A stretch of 64,000 nucleotides of DNA. It comes from Polaribacter ponticola. Its GTDB lineage: Bacteria > Bacteroidota > Bacteroidia > Flavobacteriales > Flavobacteriaceae. Every line of letters starts with the position of its first letter. The stretch's first letter is position 1. Below, in pieces: positions 43,250 to 53,204 of this stretch. The notes beneath the pieces are model-generated. The model had not been told where the DNA came from and made no database searches. It was given only the letters and a program-made list of their open reading frames with translations. Position numbers and translations under genes: made by a program. The stretch is from positions 2,263,001-2,327,000 of the forward strand of contig NZ_JAOSLC020000003.1 in the NCBI RefSeq assembly GCF_026191475.2, written 5' to 3'.

Positions 43250-44566
43250 ATGAGCACAAAAACCGCTACATACGTACCATTTAAAGTTAAAGATATTTCT
43301 TTGGCTGATTGGGGGAGAAAAGAAATTGAATTGGCAGAAGCAGAAATGCCAGGATTAATGTCTTTAAGAGAAGAATATAAAGATAGCCAACCATTAGCAG
43401 GATCTAGAATTGCAGGTTGTTTACACATGACAATTCAAACGGCTGTTTTAATTGAAACTTTACAAGCTTTAGGGGCGGAAGTTACTTGGAGTTCTTGTAA
43501 TATTTTTTCTACACAAGATCAAGCCGCTGCTGCAATTGCTGCTGCAGGAACGCCTGTATATGCATGGAAAGACATGACAGAAGAAGAGTTTGACTGGTGT
43601 ATTGAGCAAACTTTATTCTTTGGAGAAGACAAAAAGCCATTAAACTTAATTTTAGATGATGGTGGAGATTTAACAAATATGGTTTTAGATCGTTACCCAG
43701 AATTAGCTGCTGGAATTAATGGTTTATCTGAAGAAACTACTACAGGAGTTCACAGATTGTATGACAGAGTAAAGGCAGGTACTTTACCAATGCCAGCAAT
43801 TAACGTAAACGATTCTGTAACTAAATCTAAATTCGATAATAAATACGGTTGTAAAGAATCTGCAGTAGATGCAATTCGTAGAGCAACAGATATTATGTTA
43901 GCAGGTAAACGTGTAACTGTTTGTGGTTATGGAGATGTTGGTAAAGGTACAGCAGCTTCTTTTAAAGGTGCAGGTTCTATTGTAACTGTTACAGAAATTG
44001 ATCCTATTTGTGCTTTACAAGCTGCAATGGATGGTTTTGAAGTAAAAAAATTAGAAACTGTTGTTGCAAATTCTGATATCATTATTACAACTACAGGTAA
44101 TAAAGACATTATACAAGGTCGTCATTTCGAAGCAATGAAAGACAAAGTAATTGTTTGTAATATTGGACATTTCGATAATGAAATTGACATGGCTTGGTTA
44201 AACGCTAATCATGGTAATACAAAAGATACTATTAAGCCACAAGTTGATAAATACAACATTGCTGGTAACGATATTATTGTTTTAGCAGAAGGGCGTTTAG
44301 TAAACTTAGGCTGTGCAACAGGTCATCCAAGTTTTGTAATGAGTAACTCATTTACAAACCAGACTTTAGCGCAAATCGAACTTTGGAATAACAAAGAAGC
44401 GTACGGAAACGATGTGTATATGTTACCAAAACATTTAGATGAAAAAGTAGCAAAATTACACTTAGCAAAAATTGGTGTTGAGTTAACTGAGTTAAGAGAA
44501 GATCAAGCTTCTTATATTGGTGTAACTGTAGAAGGTCCTTATAAACCAGAACATTATAGATACTAA
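43250..44566 (+). CDS. ahcY: Adenosylhomocysteinase
   Basis: This NAD-dependent enzyme splits S-adenosylhomocysteine into adenosine and homocysteine, keeping methylation reactions running. The 438 residues show the AdoHcyase signatures [16 protein letters not shown] (about residues 82-97) and the NAD-binding Rossmann motif [17 protein letters not shown] (about 222-238), and end with the typical [10 protein letters not shown]. Codon use and length are normal. It has its own promoter box and a hairpin terminator, followed by a block of repeats. Confidence 0.97.
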   Translation: MSTKTATYVPFKVKDISLADWGRKEIELAEAEMPGLMSLREEYKDSQPLAGSRIAGCLHMTIQTAVLIETLQALGAEVTWSSCNIFSTQDQAAAAIAAAGTPVYAWKDMTEEEFDWCIEQTLFFGEDKKPLNLILDDGGDLTNMVLDRYPELAAGINGLSEETTTGVHRLYDRVKAGTLPMPAINVNDSVTKSKFDNKYGCKESAVDAIRRATDIMLAGKRVTVCGYGDVGKGTAASFKGAGSIVTVTEIDPICALQAAMDGFEVKKLETVVANSDIIITTTGNKDIIQGRHFEAMKDKVIVCNIGHFDNEIDMAWLNANHGNTKDTIKPQVDKYNIAGNDIIVLAEGRLVNLGCATGHPSFVMSNSFTNQTLAQIELWNNKEAYGNDVYMLPKHLDEKVAKLHLAKIGVELTELREDQASYIGVTVEGPYKPEHYRY

Positions 44567-44572
44567 ATTATA

Positions 44573-44605
44573 GTCATTGCGAGGAAGTAATGACGAAGCA
44601 ATCTC
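44573..44605. repeat. 33-bp GTCATTGCGAGG repeat unit
   Basis: The unit gtcattgcgaggaagtaatg...gaagcaatctc has the same length and ends as the unit at 38953-38985, and is the inverse of 38985-39017. From memory, this sequence type recurs in intergenic regions of many Bacteroidetes genomes. Confidence 0.7.
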
Positions 44606-44632
44606 ATTTTTAGATTGTAAGAATTTTTAAAA

Positions 44633-44682
44633 AAACTCTTTCACTTGAGCTGAATTTATTTCAGTTTCTTTGAAGGAGTTTT
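44633..44682 (+). terminator. Likely terminator of ahcY
   Basis: An outer stem aaactctttca/ttgaaggagttt with one mismatch encloses a smaller hairpin (ctgaa/ttcag region) and is followed by seven T. It lies 70-115 bases after ahcY. Confidence 0.6.
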
Positions 44683-44689
44683 TTTATTT

Positions 44690-44778
44690 GGGCGTTTTAG
44701 CAGGCTTTCGCTACTCGCTTTTTTGTTGAAAAAACAAAAAGAGCTCAAACAAATCGCTCAATCCTTAACGCAGCTTTC
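44690..44778. repeat. CTACTCGC / GAGCTC repeat element, copy 2 (compact)
   Basis: The element reads gggcgttttagcaggctttc, ctactcgc with a T run, a short hairpin of T and A runs, then agagctcaaacaaatcgctc and ends aacgcagctttc. Its ends correspond to the split copy at 39249-39390. It looks like a non-coding palindromic dispersed repeat. Confidence 0.65.
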
Positions 44779-44800
44779 AGAATTTTTAAAGAAAACTGTT

Positions 44801-44843
44801 ACATCGAGTGAATTTGATTTTTTATCAAATTTGTATCGAGATG
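44801..44843. repeat. ATCGAG imperfect palindrome
   Basis: acatcgagtgaatttgat (44801-44818) and atcaaatttgtatcgagatg (44824-44843) are imperfect inverted copies. It is a third repeat type in the same intergenic region. Confidence 0.55.
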
Positions 44844-44893
44844 TTTTATAAAGATTACTTTTTAGTATTTTGCAGAAGCTTAATCAACCTAAA

Positions 44894-46324
44894 ATGCAAC
44901 TTACCAAAAAAATAGGCTTACTTCTAGGTCCAATATTATTTTTCATCATTCAATTTACACCAATAACATTCGTATCTCAAAAAGCAGATGCAGTAATTGC
45001 AGTTGCCATTTGGATGGTAATTTGGTGGATTACAGAAACTGTAAACATAGCAGTTACCGCTTTGTTACCATTAATACTTTTTCCGCTTTTAAAAGTAATG
45101 CCAATTGCAGATGTTGGCGCAAATTATGGAAGTCCAATTATCTTTTTATTCTTTGGTGGTTTTGTATTGGCGTTGGCTTTAGAGAAAGTAAACTTACATA
45201 AAAGAATCGCTTTAAATATTGTAAAGTTGACAGGTACAACACCAGAAAAAGTGGTGTTGGGTTTTATGTTGGCAACTGCTTTTATGAGCATGTGGATTAG
45301 CAATACAGCGTCTACAGTGGTTATGTTACCAATAGCAATATCTGTTATAAAACTATTAATAGATGACAAAGACGGATTTACAAAAGGCGATAAAAATTTT
45401 GCATTAAGCATAATGTTAGGAATCGCTTTTGCAGCAAATGCAGGCGGAATTGCAACCGTTATTGGTACACCACCAAACTCAGTTTTAATAGGTTTGTTAG
45501 AAAATCAATATAACATTCAAATCTCCTTTTTAACATGGATGAGTTTTGGTTTGCCTTTTTCAATACTAATAATAACTGCAGTGTATTTTGTATTGGTAAA
45601 ATGGATGTTTCCTTGCAAAGGAATTGTATTTACATCATCAGCAAATTTAATATCAGAAGAAATTAAAAAGCTGGGAAAAATATCCAAAGAAGAAAAAAGA
45701 GTACTAATTATTTTTGCAATCACCGTTTTTTTATGGATTACAAGAACTATTATTAATAGCGTATTTCCAGGATTAAAATTGTCTGATACTGTTATCAGTT
45801 TAATTGGTGCAGTTTCTTTATTTGCAATTCCTATGAATTGCAAAAAAGGAAATTTTATCTTAGAATGGAATGATACAGAAAAATTAGCTTGGGGAATTTT
45901 ACTGCTTTTTGGAGGAGGTTTAGCACTCGCAAAAGGGATGGCTTCTAGTGGTTTGGTCGCTTTAATTACAGACACAATTGCAGCAGGTAATTTTAATATA
46001 CTATTTACAGTTTCTCTATTAATTGTTTTAATGTTATTTATGACGGAGTTAATGAGTAATGTTGCTCTAGTTGCTGTTTTAGCTCCTGTTGTTGCTGGTA
46101 TTGCAATTGGGTTAAATATTCCTATTCTTAATTTATTAATACCAGTTACAATGGCTTCTAGTTGTGCATTTATGTTACCAATGGCAACGCCACCAAACGC
46201 AATTGTTTTTGTAAGTGGCTATGTAAAAGTGAAAGAAATGGTTAGAGCAGGTGTTATTTTAAATATAATTGCTGTGGTGTTATTAATCTTGTATTATCAG
46301 TTTATAATTCCTTTATTTTTTTAA
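44894..46324 (+). CDS. DASS family (SLC13) sodium/carboxylate symporter
   Basis: This inner-membrane carrier takes up dicarboxylates or sulfate with sodium. I use the ATG at 44894 (MQLTKKIGLLLGP), giving 476 residues; a TTG eight codons upstream is possible but less likely. The two sodium-motif repeats are visible as SNTASTVVMLPIA (about residues 137-149) and the MSNVALVAVLAP and MASSCAFMLPMATPPNAIVF stretches near the C-terminus. About 11 helices cover the length. It stands alone downstream of the repeat block, and its 3' end overlaps the convergent FG-GAP gene by 12 bases. Confidence 0.9.
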   Translation: MQLTKKIGLLLGPILFFIIQFTPITFVSQKADAVIAVAIWMVIWWITETVNIAVTALLPLILFPLLKVMPIADVGANYGSPIIFLFFGGFVLALALEKVNLHKRIALNIVKLTGTTPEKVVLGFMLATAFMSMWISNTASTVVMLPIAISVIKLLIDDKDGFTKGDKNFALSIMLGIAFAANAGGIATVIGTPPNSVLIGLLENQYNIQISFLTWMSFGLPFSILIITAVYFVLVKWMFPCKGIVFTSSANLISEEIKKLGKISKEEKRVLIIFAITVFLWITRTIINSVFPGLKLSDTVISLIGAVSLFAIPMNCKKGNFILEWNDTEKLAWGILLLFGGGLALAKGMASSGLVALITDTIAAGNFNILFTVSLLIVLMLFMTELMSNVALVAVLAPVVAGIAIGLNIPILNLLIPVTMASSCAFMLPMATPPNAIVFVSGYVKVKEMVRAGVILNIIAVVLLILYYQFIIPLFF

Positions 46325-49300
46325 TTTTAAGATTGTAAATTTTCCGTTTTTATTTAGAATAATAAAATGTAAAACACCTTTAATTGTAATTTGTTTAATT
46401 GCTTTTGCATTCTTGTTATTAAAGTAACTTCCGTCATTTAAAAAAGAAAAATTTCCTTCCTTACTTCCTAATAAAACATAGCCTTTAGAAGCATCATATT
46501 TAATGGTTTCTACTTCAGCTTCTGAGATGTTTCCAACTCCGAAAATATCAAGAAAACCATCATTATTTATATCAGTAATTTCTATACTTAATGTTGGAGA
46601 AAACTGTGCTTCATTTGGTAATTCTTGAACTTTAAATTTTCCGTTTCCTTTGTTTTTTAAAATGATTGATGCAAAACTATGTGTTTGTAAATGAGTTGCT
46701 TTTTCTAGTTTTTCTGATCCATAAATTTCTGGCATTGTAGAGGAAGCAAATGCTGCAAATGTTTTTACTTTTTTTCCTAAAAATGGAGTTTGTTGTGTAG
46801 AACATTCTTTACCACGAACGGGTAATAAATTGCCTGTTTTAGAAACTTTGCTTAAGGCAATGTCAAAACTTTTATTATCATCAAAATAATCTGCATAAAT
46901 ATGTAGTGGTTTCTCTTTGGTAGGATGAAATTTATTGTTTTTACCCCAATTACCAATTATATAATCTACGTTGCCGTCTTTGTCTAAATCGGCGGCTGTT
47001 ATGGTTTGAAACCAACCGTTAACATTGGTAACACCTTCTATATTTTTTAAATAGAATTTATTGCTTTTGTTTTCATAAAAAGTAACAGACATCCATTCTC
47101 CAATTACAATTAAATCTAAATCTCCATCAGTATCAAAATCAGAGAAAAGAGCATCATTTATCATTTTTAGATTGGAGATATCATCAAATTTTGTATCAAT
47201 AACATTGGTATATTTTCCGTTATTGTTCTCAAGAAAATAAGGTTTATCAGCTAAAGGATATTGACCATGTTTTACATTGCCGCCAATAAAAATATCTAGA
47301 TCACCATCATTATCATAATCTGCATATGCAATTCCTTTTGAATTGGTTTTAATGTTTGGTAATGCACCTTTTCTAAAATTTCCTTTTCCATCATTAATAT
47401 AGATTCTGTCTTGTAGTAAATTACTACCTTTTTCAACCTCATAACCACCAGAAGTTACCAATAAATCTAAATCTCCATCAGTATCAATATCTAAAAAATT
47501 GGCATCTGTATCTTCAAATTTTTTATCAATAGTAAAAAGTTTTTTATTTGTTTCTGTAAAGTTTCCGTCTTTAGTTTGAATATACATTGCCGCTTTTTCT
47601 CCTTTTGCGTTTCCAACATAAAAATCTTCTAAACCATCATTATTTATATCAGCAATTGCAAAAGCTGAGCTTCTTTCAGATTGTTTTTGCGGTAATAATA
47701 TTTGGTGCTTAAAATCATCGAAATTATTTTCTTTTTGATGATAATGAATTCCAATATCTGTGGGATTAATTTTGGTAAATAATGCCGATTCAGATTTTTT
47801 TACAATTGTGTTATCAGTAGCATCCTTATAATCAATAGTAATTGTAGAATTTATTTTTTGATTTAATAATTTTTGTGATCTCCCATTTTTCCAATCTACA
47901 AGAATACTATCAATTTTAGTATTTTCACCTAACCCAAAATTTAATTTATTACTAACGGAAGATTGAAAACCTCTACTTATATATTGTTGTTTAGATTGTT
48001 TTAATTCTTCAGAAAAAACAGTAACCGTTGCGCCAATTCCTAAAATGTTTTTTTAGTACCTTTTAAAACTACAGTTACAAAGTTTTTAGTGGCATTGTTT
48101 TTATAAATAGAAGCTTCTTCTGCTTGGTTATTTACAATTAAATCTAAATCGCCATCATTATCTAAATCTGAATAAACAGCTCCGTTAGAATTAATTTTAG
48201 CTTCAAAGCCCCAATTTTTAGATGTATTTTCAAAAGTTAAATCTTGTTTGTTTCTATAAATATAATTGCTTAATTTATGAGATGGCATCATTTTAATTGC
48301 TTGTTCTAGAGAAACTTTTTTACGATTTTTAATGTTATTTCGCATTTGATTTCTAAAATCCTGATTCGATAAATCATGCTCAATTCCGTTTGTTACAAAC
48401 ACATCCTTAAAACCATCATTATCAAAATCTGCAATTAGTGGTGCCCAACTCCAATCTGTTTTTGCGATTCCTGCTAATTGTCCAATTTCAGAAAACATTC
48501 CGTTGCCATTATTTAGTTGCAACATATTAGACATGTATTGATGATGATATCCCATATTTACCAATTGATGAAAATTAGAAATACTCATGGTTGCCATGTT
48601 TTCTTTACCACGAATATGGTCTTCTGCCATCATATCTAAAACAATTAAATCGGGTTTTAAATCGTTATTAATGTCTGCAAAATCAGAACCCATACTATTG
48701 GAAGAAATGTGATTGAAATGTTTTAAAGCTTGGTCTTTAAAAGTTCCGTTTCCTTGGTTAATGTATAAAAAATCGGGTTCTAAAAAGTCATTTGCTACAA
48801 AAATATCTGGTAAATTATCGTTGTTAAAATCCCCAATAGAAGCACTTAATCCCCAAGCTTTATTTAAAATCCCTGCTTCCTTGGTAACATTTGTAAAGGT
48901 TGTTCCATCATTTCTAAATAATTGATCGGAATTGTATTCTTCTTTTGTAATTTGAAGTCTTGGATCTAGATTTACATTATTTCTAAAATCTTGACGATGA
49001 TTTACCAAATACATATCTAAATCGCCATCAGTATCAAAATCGAAAAAATAGGCTTGTGTAGAAAAACCGAAATGATCTAAACCATAACTTGCTGCATTTT
49101 CTTTAAACGTATTGTTTTTCTGGTTGATAAATAACTTGTTTTTTCTATTCTGATGACTTTGTAAAGAACCCGATTTACAAACGTAAATATCTAACCAACC
49201 ATCATTATTAATATCTACCATTGTAACACCGGTAGTCCAACCAATTTCATCAGTAACCTTTGCTTTTACAGTGATGTCTTTAAATTCAAAATCGCCATTA

Positions 49301-49575
49301 TTTAGGTATAATTTGTTCGATTCTTGATTAGAAGTAAAGTAAATATCATCTAAACCATCATTATTAATATCTCCAACAGCAACGCCACCACCATTATAAA
49401 TGTAAGCGTAATTTAAAAAATTAAAATAGAGGTTCTCTTTAACCCTATTTTTAAAATGAATGTTTGTGTTTTCTGCGGATAAAAGACTAAACTGTTTTGT
49501 TGTTTTTGTTGGGGAACTGCAAGAAAAAAATAAAACCAAAATGATTAAAAAGAAAAATGTGCTGTTCGGTTTCAT
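46313..49575 (-). pseudogene. FG-GAP/VCBS repeat CRTAC1-like lipoprotein, split by an A7 frameshift
   Basis: Two frames (510 and 424 residues) and the open stretch between them form one protein of 1,087 residues if the T7 run at 48048-48054 had eight bases; the junction then reads LKGTKKNILGIGATVTVF. The N-terminus is a lipoprotein signal with lipobox FFSC. Many VCBS/FG-GAP repeats with calcium-binding DxDxDGxxD motifs (for example DINNDGLDDIYF, DLDNDGDLDLIV, DFDTDGDLDLIV) cover it, with an ASPIC/UnbV-like domain in the middle. Such proteins in Bacteroidetes are extracellular and often accompany SusCD loci. It is the last gene of the GlcNAc operon. Confidence 0.85.
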
Positions 49576-49584
49576 TGACGAGTG

Positions 49585-50433
49585 TTATTTTAATTCTAAA
49601 AAGTGATTTATTAAATTGTCTATGGGTCTTCTTATAAAGCTACCTGGTTTAATTTGGTGTTTTTTTAGTTCTTTAATAATATATTTTTTACTAAAAAAAG
49701 CAATAGAACCTACAAAATGAATTGAGTTTTCTTCTAATTCATTTTTGTAATGTAAGATATGGTTTTCTACAAATTCTTTTACCCCTTTTTCGATAATTTT
49801 TTGAATGTAAATGTCTTCATCATTTTCAAATAAAAACGGAGCAAAATTGGCTAAATATTTATTAGGTGTTTTAGATTGATATATTTTTTTAATAACTTTT
49901 TCTTCGGATAAATTAAACTTACCTTCTAATGATAATGATAGTTTTTTGGGTAGTTTTTTTAAAAAATAAGCCCTTAATAATTCTTTTCCAAAATAATTAC
50001 CGCTGCCTTCATCCATTAAAATATAACCCAAAGCGGGTGTTTTTTGAATGATTTTATTACCATCAAAGAAACAACAATTAGAACCAGTTCCTAAAATACA
50101 TACAACTGCAGGTTTGTTTGTAGTTGCGTAAACAGCAGCCATCATATCTTCTGCTACCAATACTTTATCTGCATTAAAAAGATCTGAAAATACATTTTTT
50201 AAAATCTGATTATTACTTTCTGTATTGCAACCAGCTCCAAAAAAATAAATTTCTTTTATTTTTTCTTTATTATTTTTAATTAAAACTTCTTTACTAATCG
50301 TTTTATATAGTTTTTTCTCTTTTAAAATAGCAGGATTTAATCCTTTTGTTCTAAAACGAGTAACTTTTTTACTTGCTTTTTCTATAAGAACCCAATCGCA
50401 CTTTGTAGAGCCACTTTCTGCTATTAAAATCAT
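49585..50433 (-). CDS. N-acetylglucosamine kinase-like (BadF/BadG/BcrA/BcrD) protein
   Basis: The 282-residue protein belongs to the ASKHA kinase fold. ATP-site motifs are ILIAESGSTKCDWVLI at the start, CILGTGSNCCFFDG in the middle and LMDEGSGNYFGKELLRAYF. The family includes eukaryotic-type GlcNAc kinase, which makes GlcNAc 6-phosphate. Its position between a GH20 hexosaminidase gene and nagB-like genes strongly favours amino-sugar phosphorylation. It is 34 bases downstream of a small unknown gene and 9 bases upstream of the FG-GAP gene, so it is within an operon. Confidence 0.86.
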   Translation of the reverse strand: MILIAESGSTKCDWVLIEKASKKVTRFRTKGLNPAILKEKKLYKTISKEVLIKNNKEKIKEIYFFGAGCNTESNNQILKNVFSDLFNADKVLVAEDMMAAVYATTNKPAVVCILGTGSNCCFFDGNKIIQKTPALGYILMDEGSGNYFGKELLRAYFLKKLPKKLSLSLEGKFNLSEEKVIKKIYQSKTPNKYLANFAPFLFENDEDIYIQKIIEKGVKEFVENHILHYKNELEENSIHFVGSIAFFSKKYIIKELKKHQIKPGSFIRRPIDNLINHFLELK

Positions 50434-50467
50434 GAATTAATATTTAAAAAAAGTGTATGTAAAGACA

Positions 50468-50716
50468 TTATTTTGGCAAGAATATCTTCGCCTTTTTTTC
50501 TACTTTTGAGTTTAAATTTATATGTGCAACAATGTTTTCTTTTTCGTTAGAATCTTTAATTTTAAAAGAGCCTTCTGGGAAATATACTTCTAAACCATTT
50601 GTTTCGTCTTGTAAAAATAAATCGAATTCGCCGCTAACCCAGTTTAAGAATTGATTGTATTTTTTTGTACATGAAAAAGAAGCTTCTTTTTTGAATTTAA
50701 AAATAGAGGATTCCAT
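50468..50716 (-). CDS. Small conserved-looking hypothetical protein in the GlcNAc operon
   Basis: The 82-residue product is soluble, with no signal peptide or membrane segment. It reads MESSIFKFKKEASFSCTKKY at the start and has a beta-rich centre (FDLFLQDETNGLEVYFPEG). It starts five bases after the GH20 stop and ends 34 bases before the kinase gene, so it is very likely translated from the same mRNA. I do not recognise the family. A cytoplasmic accessory or a small regulatory domain is possible; nothing in the sequence shows more. Confidence 0.65.
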   Translation of the reverse strand: MESSIFKFKKEASFSCTKKYNQFLNWVSGEFDLFLQDETNGLEVYFPEGSFKIKDSNEKENIVAHINLNSKVEKKAKIFLPK

Positions 50717-50721
50717 AAATT

Positions 50722-52761
50722 TTATTTTTTTGAGTTAGAAATGTCGATTAATAGGTTTAAAGAATTTACAATCATTAACTCAACATCTTCATAAGGCTTC
50801 TTTAAGATAATTAGTAGTCTATTAGCTTCTTTTAAATCGTTTTCACTAATTTTATTTTCTTGTAGAGAACTATAAATTATTTTAGAAATGGATGATAAGT
50901 TTTTAGACAAAGGTTCTAAAGAAATAAGTTTTGGATTTGAATTCATTTTAGAAAATTCAGTATAATTATTAGACCAGTCTTTTAAATATTGAAATATAAG
51001 ATTAAGGTGTTTTTGTTTCTTGGTTTTTACAAAAGAAATTACTTCATTGTTAAATGCCATTGCATCTTCTGCATCTGCAGTACATGCGTCTGCAAATAAT
51101 GTAAAAGGAGAGAATGTTTTATATTCTGTACCGCCTTTATTTCTAGAATACACTTTTAAAGGTTCACATATTTTAGACAACGTTTTTAAAGCTTCATTGT
51201 CTTGATAATTGCTGATGTTTCTTAAAATAAATTCTTTGTTTCTGATATGCGTAATGCCTAATTCTTCCAATTGAAAATTGATGGTTTTCAATCTTTTTTG
51301 CATGTTATCTATATCATTTACATCTTTAGAAGACCAAAAACGTTCTGCAATTGCAGCTGTTCTAGGCCATATTCTAGAATCAATTGTAAGTGGCGTAACA
51401 AGTTCGCTCCACATGGTTGCTTCTGCACCTAAAATTCTTTTACGTTCTTCTTTGGTTAATACTGCATTACCAATAGGATCTACATTATAGTGTTCTTTTA
51501 CAGATAACATTCTATCTATATAATAACCCGCAGATAAAACTGCCTGATATCCTTTTTTTGCAGCTTCTATTAAAGTACTTTGGTTTAAACCTTCGTGTTT
51601 TCCACGCCAAGAATGAATTACTGCGGTTGTTGGAGTAGAGGGCGTTAAAATTTCATCCCAACCCATTAATTTTTTATCTAACTTTTTTAATATTTTTTCT
51701 AATTTGATATTAAAATAGGTTTGTAAATCGTGATTCGTTTTTAAATGATGTTTCTTTTTAAAAGCTTGAATTTCTGTGTTTTCATCCCAATGTTTTCCTT
51801 CATTTTCATCACCACCAATATGGAAATATTCATCTGGAAATAAAGGTGCAATTTCTCTAAATAGTGTTTCTAAAAAAAGGTATGTTACTTCTTTAGTTGG
51901 GTTTAATGTAGGGTCGAAAACGCCCGAAAAACGCTCAACCGTATAATTATAATTATCTTTACTTCCTAATTCTGGATACGCAGATAGAATTGCAGAGGCA
52001 TGACCTGGAACATCAATTTCTGGTATTACTCTAATTCCTAAATTAGAAGCATAGTTTACAACATCTTTAATTTGTTCTTGTGTATAATACAATCCATCTG
52101 CTGCTATTTCTTGTAGCTTCGGATATATTTTAGATTCTATTCTAAAACCTTGATCGTCTGTTAAATGCCAATGAAATACATTTAGTTTTACAGAGGCCAT
52201 TGCATCTAAATTACGTTTTATAACATTTATTGGGTGAAAATGACGTGATACATCAATCATTAATCCTCGCCAAACAAATCTAGGAGAGTCTTTAATTATT
52301 ACACCTTCAAAATAGTACCCTTTTTCATTAAAATTAACCAATTGTAAGAGTGTTTCTAATCCTCTTAGAGCTCCAATATCTGTTTTTGCATTGATATGAA
52401 TTTTATCTTTTTCGATACTTAAAGAATATGATTCATCATCATTCACCGTTAATTGCGAAATATTGCTAAAATTAATTTCTATGGATGCTTTTGTGTTTTT
52501 TTTAGGAAATCCTGTATTAATAAAAGCACCAGTTCTGTTTGCTAGTCTTCTTAAAAATTTAACAGAAGCTTTTGCTACTCGTTTATTTAAGTCGTTACCT
52601 AAAATAGAAATGGTTAGATTTTTATCAATAAAAAAAGGAGTATTATTTTCTATAACTTTTTGCGGCCAAGGCATTAAATTATACTTTTCAGATAAAGCAG
52701 TCTGAGAAAATGCAAATTGGCTAAAAACACCCAATATTATAATTAATAGAATTCTTTTCAT
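50722..52761 (-). CDS. Beta-N-acetylhexosaminidase (GH20), exported
   Basis: The enzyme removes terminal GlcNAc or GalNAc from chitin oligomers or glycans. A signal peptide (MKRILLIIILGVFSQFAFSQ) precedes a GH20b-like N-terminal domain (about 25-150) and the TIM-barrel catalytic domain (about 155-500). The catalytic aspartate-glutamate pair is in FHIGGDENEGKHW near residue 317; RGLMIDVSRHFHP, NVFHWHLTDDQGFR and WGRKHEG-like WRGKHEG motifs match the family. The C-terminal 170 residues are a helical extension. It precedes the kinase gene and follows a small lipoprotein gene, fitting periplasmic trimming before uptake. Confidence 0.94.
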   Translation of the reverse strand: MKRILLIIILGVFSQFAFSQTALSEKYNLMPWPQKVIENNTPFFIDKNLTISILGNDLNKRVAKASVKFLRRLANRTGAFINTGFPKKNTKASIEINFSNISQLTVNDDESYSLSIEKDKIHINAKTDIGALRGLETLLQLVNFNEKGYYFEGVIIKDSPRFVWRGLMIDVSRHFHPINVIKRNLDAMASVKLNVFHWHLTDDQGFRIESKIYPKLQEIAADGLYYTQEQIKDVVNYASNLGIRVIPEIDVPGHASAILSAYPELGSKDNYNYTVERFSGVFDPTLNPTKEVTYLFLETLFREIAPLFPDEYFHIGGDENEGKHWDENTEIQAFKKKHHLKTNHDLQTYFNIKLEKILKKLDKKLMGWDEILTPSTPTTAVIHSWRGKHEGLNQSTLIEAAKKGYQAVLSAGYYIDRMLSVKEHYNVDPIGNAVLTKEERKRILGAEATMWSELVTPLTIDSRIWPRTAAIAERFWSSKDVNDIDNMQKRLKTINFQLEELGITHIRNKEFILRNISNYQDNEALKTLSKICEPLKVYSRNKGGTEYKTFSPFTLFADACTADAEDAMAFNNEVISFVKTKKQKHLNLIFQYLKDWSNNYTEFSKMNSNPKLISLEPLSKNLSSISKIIYSSLQENKISENDLKEANRLLIILKKPYEDVELMIVNSLNLLIDISNSKK

Positions 52762-52762
52762 T

Positions 52763-53203
52763 TTAGTTGATTTTTAAATATTTCTCAATAATTTTTCTAT
52801 TGATACCTGCTGCTTCTACTTTTTCTATTCCAGATTGAATTAAAGTATCTCCTTTTAGTTCTATTAAAAAAGAAAATTGATGGTTTTTAATTTGTGCTAC
52901 AGTTGTGTATTGTAGCGTTTCTGTATAGTTGTTTTTATTTAATGTGTAAGTACCTGCGCCAGAATAATAATTTTTTGTGCTATTGTATTCTTGGTTAAAG
53001 AAAGAGAAATGTGTTTTATTAATTATTTTAATAAATGAAGTATTCGATAATTCTTTTACTTTTAAAGAGTCATTTTCAATAGTTTCCGCATAAATCATTT
53101 TCCAAGTTCCTATAATAGAATTCTTATTTAAAGAACTAGATTTTTTAACTTGTGTATAATTACAAGCAACCATAAAAAATAAATGAATTATCAATTTTTT
53201 CAT
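52763..53203 (-). CDS. Small lipocalin-like lipoprotein
   Basis: The 146-residue product has a short signal MKKLIIHLFFMVAC with a lipobox-like MVAC and then the phrase SIIGTWKMIYAETIENDSLK, the usual opening of lipocalin-like domains of Bacteroidetes. The rest alternates short beta strands (TSFIKIINKTHFSFFNQEY, AGTYTLNKNNYTETLQY). It is separated by one base each from nagB (upstream) and the hexosaminidase gene (downstream), so translation is coupled. Its function is unknown; a lipid- or sugar-binding accessory is a guess. Confidence 0.75.
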   Translation of the reverse strand: MKKLIIHLFFMVACNYTQVKKSSSLNKNSIIGTWKMIYAETIENDSLKVKELSNTSFIKIINKTHFSFFNQEYNSTKNYYSGAGTYTLNKNNYTETLQYTTVAQIKNHQFSFLIELKGDTLIQSGIEKVEAAGINRKIIEKYLKIN

Positions 53204-53204
53204 G

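Larger units (their letters stand above)
44567..44893. other. Repeat-filled intergenic region between ahcY and the DASS transporter
   Basis: No gene is supported here. In order it holds a 33-base gtcattgcgagg unit (44573-44605), a terminator-like hairpin (44633-44682), a compact CTACTCGC/GAGCTC element (44690-44778) and an ATCGAG palindrome (44801-44843). The transporter promoter must lie within or after them. Confidence 0.7.
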
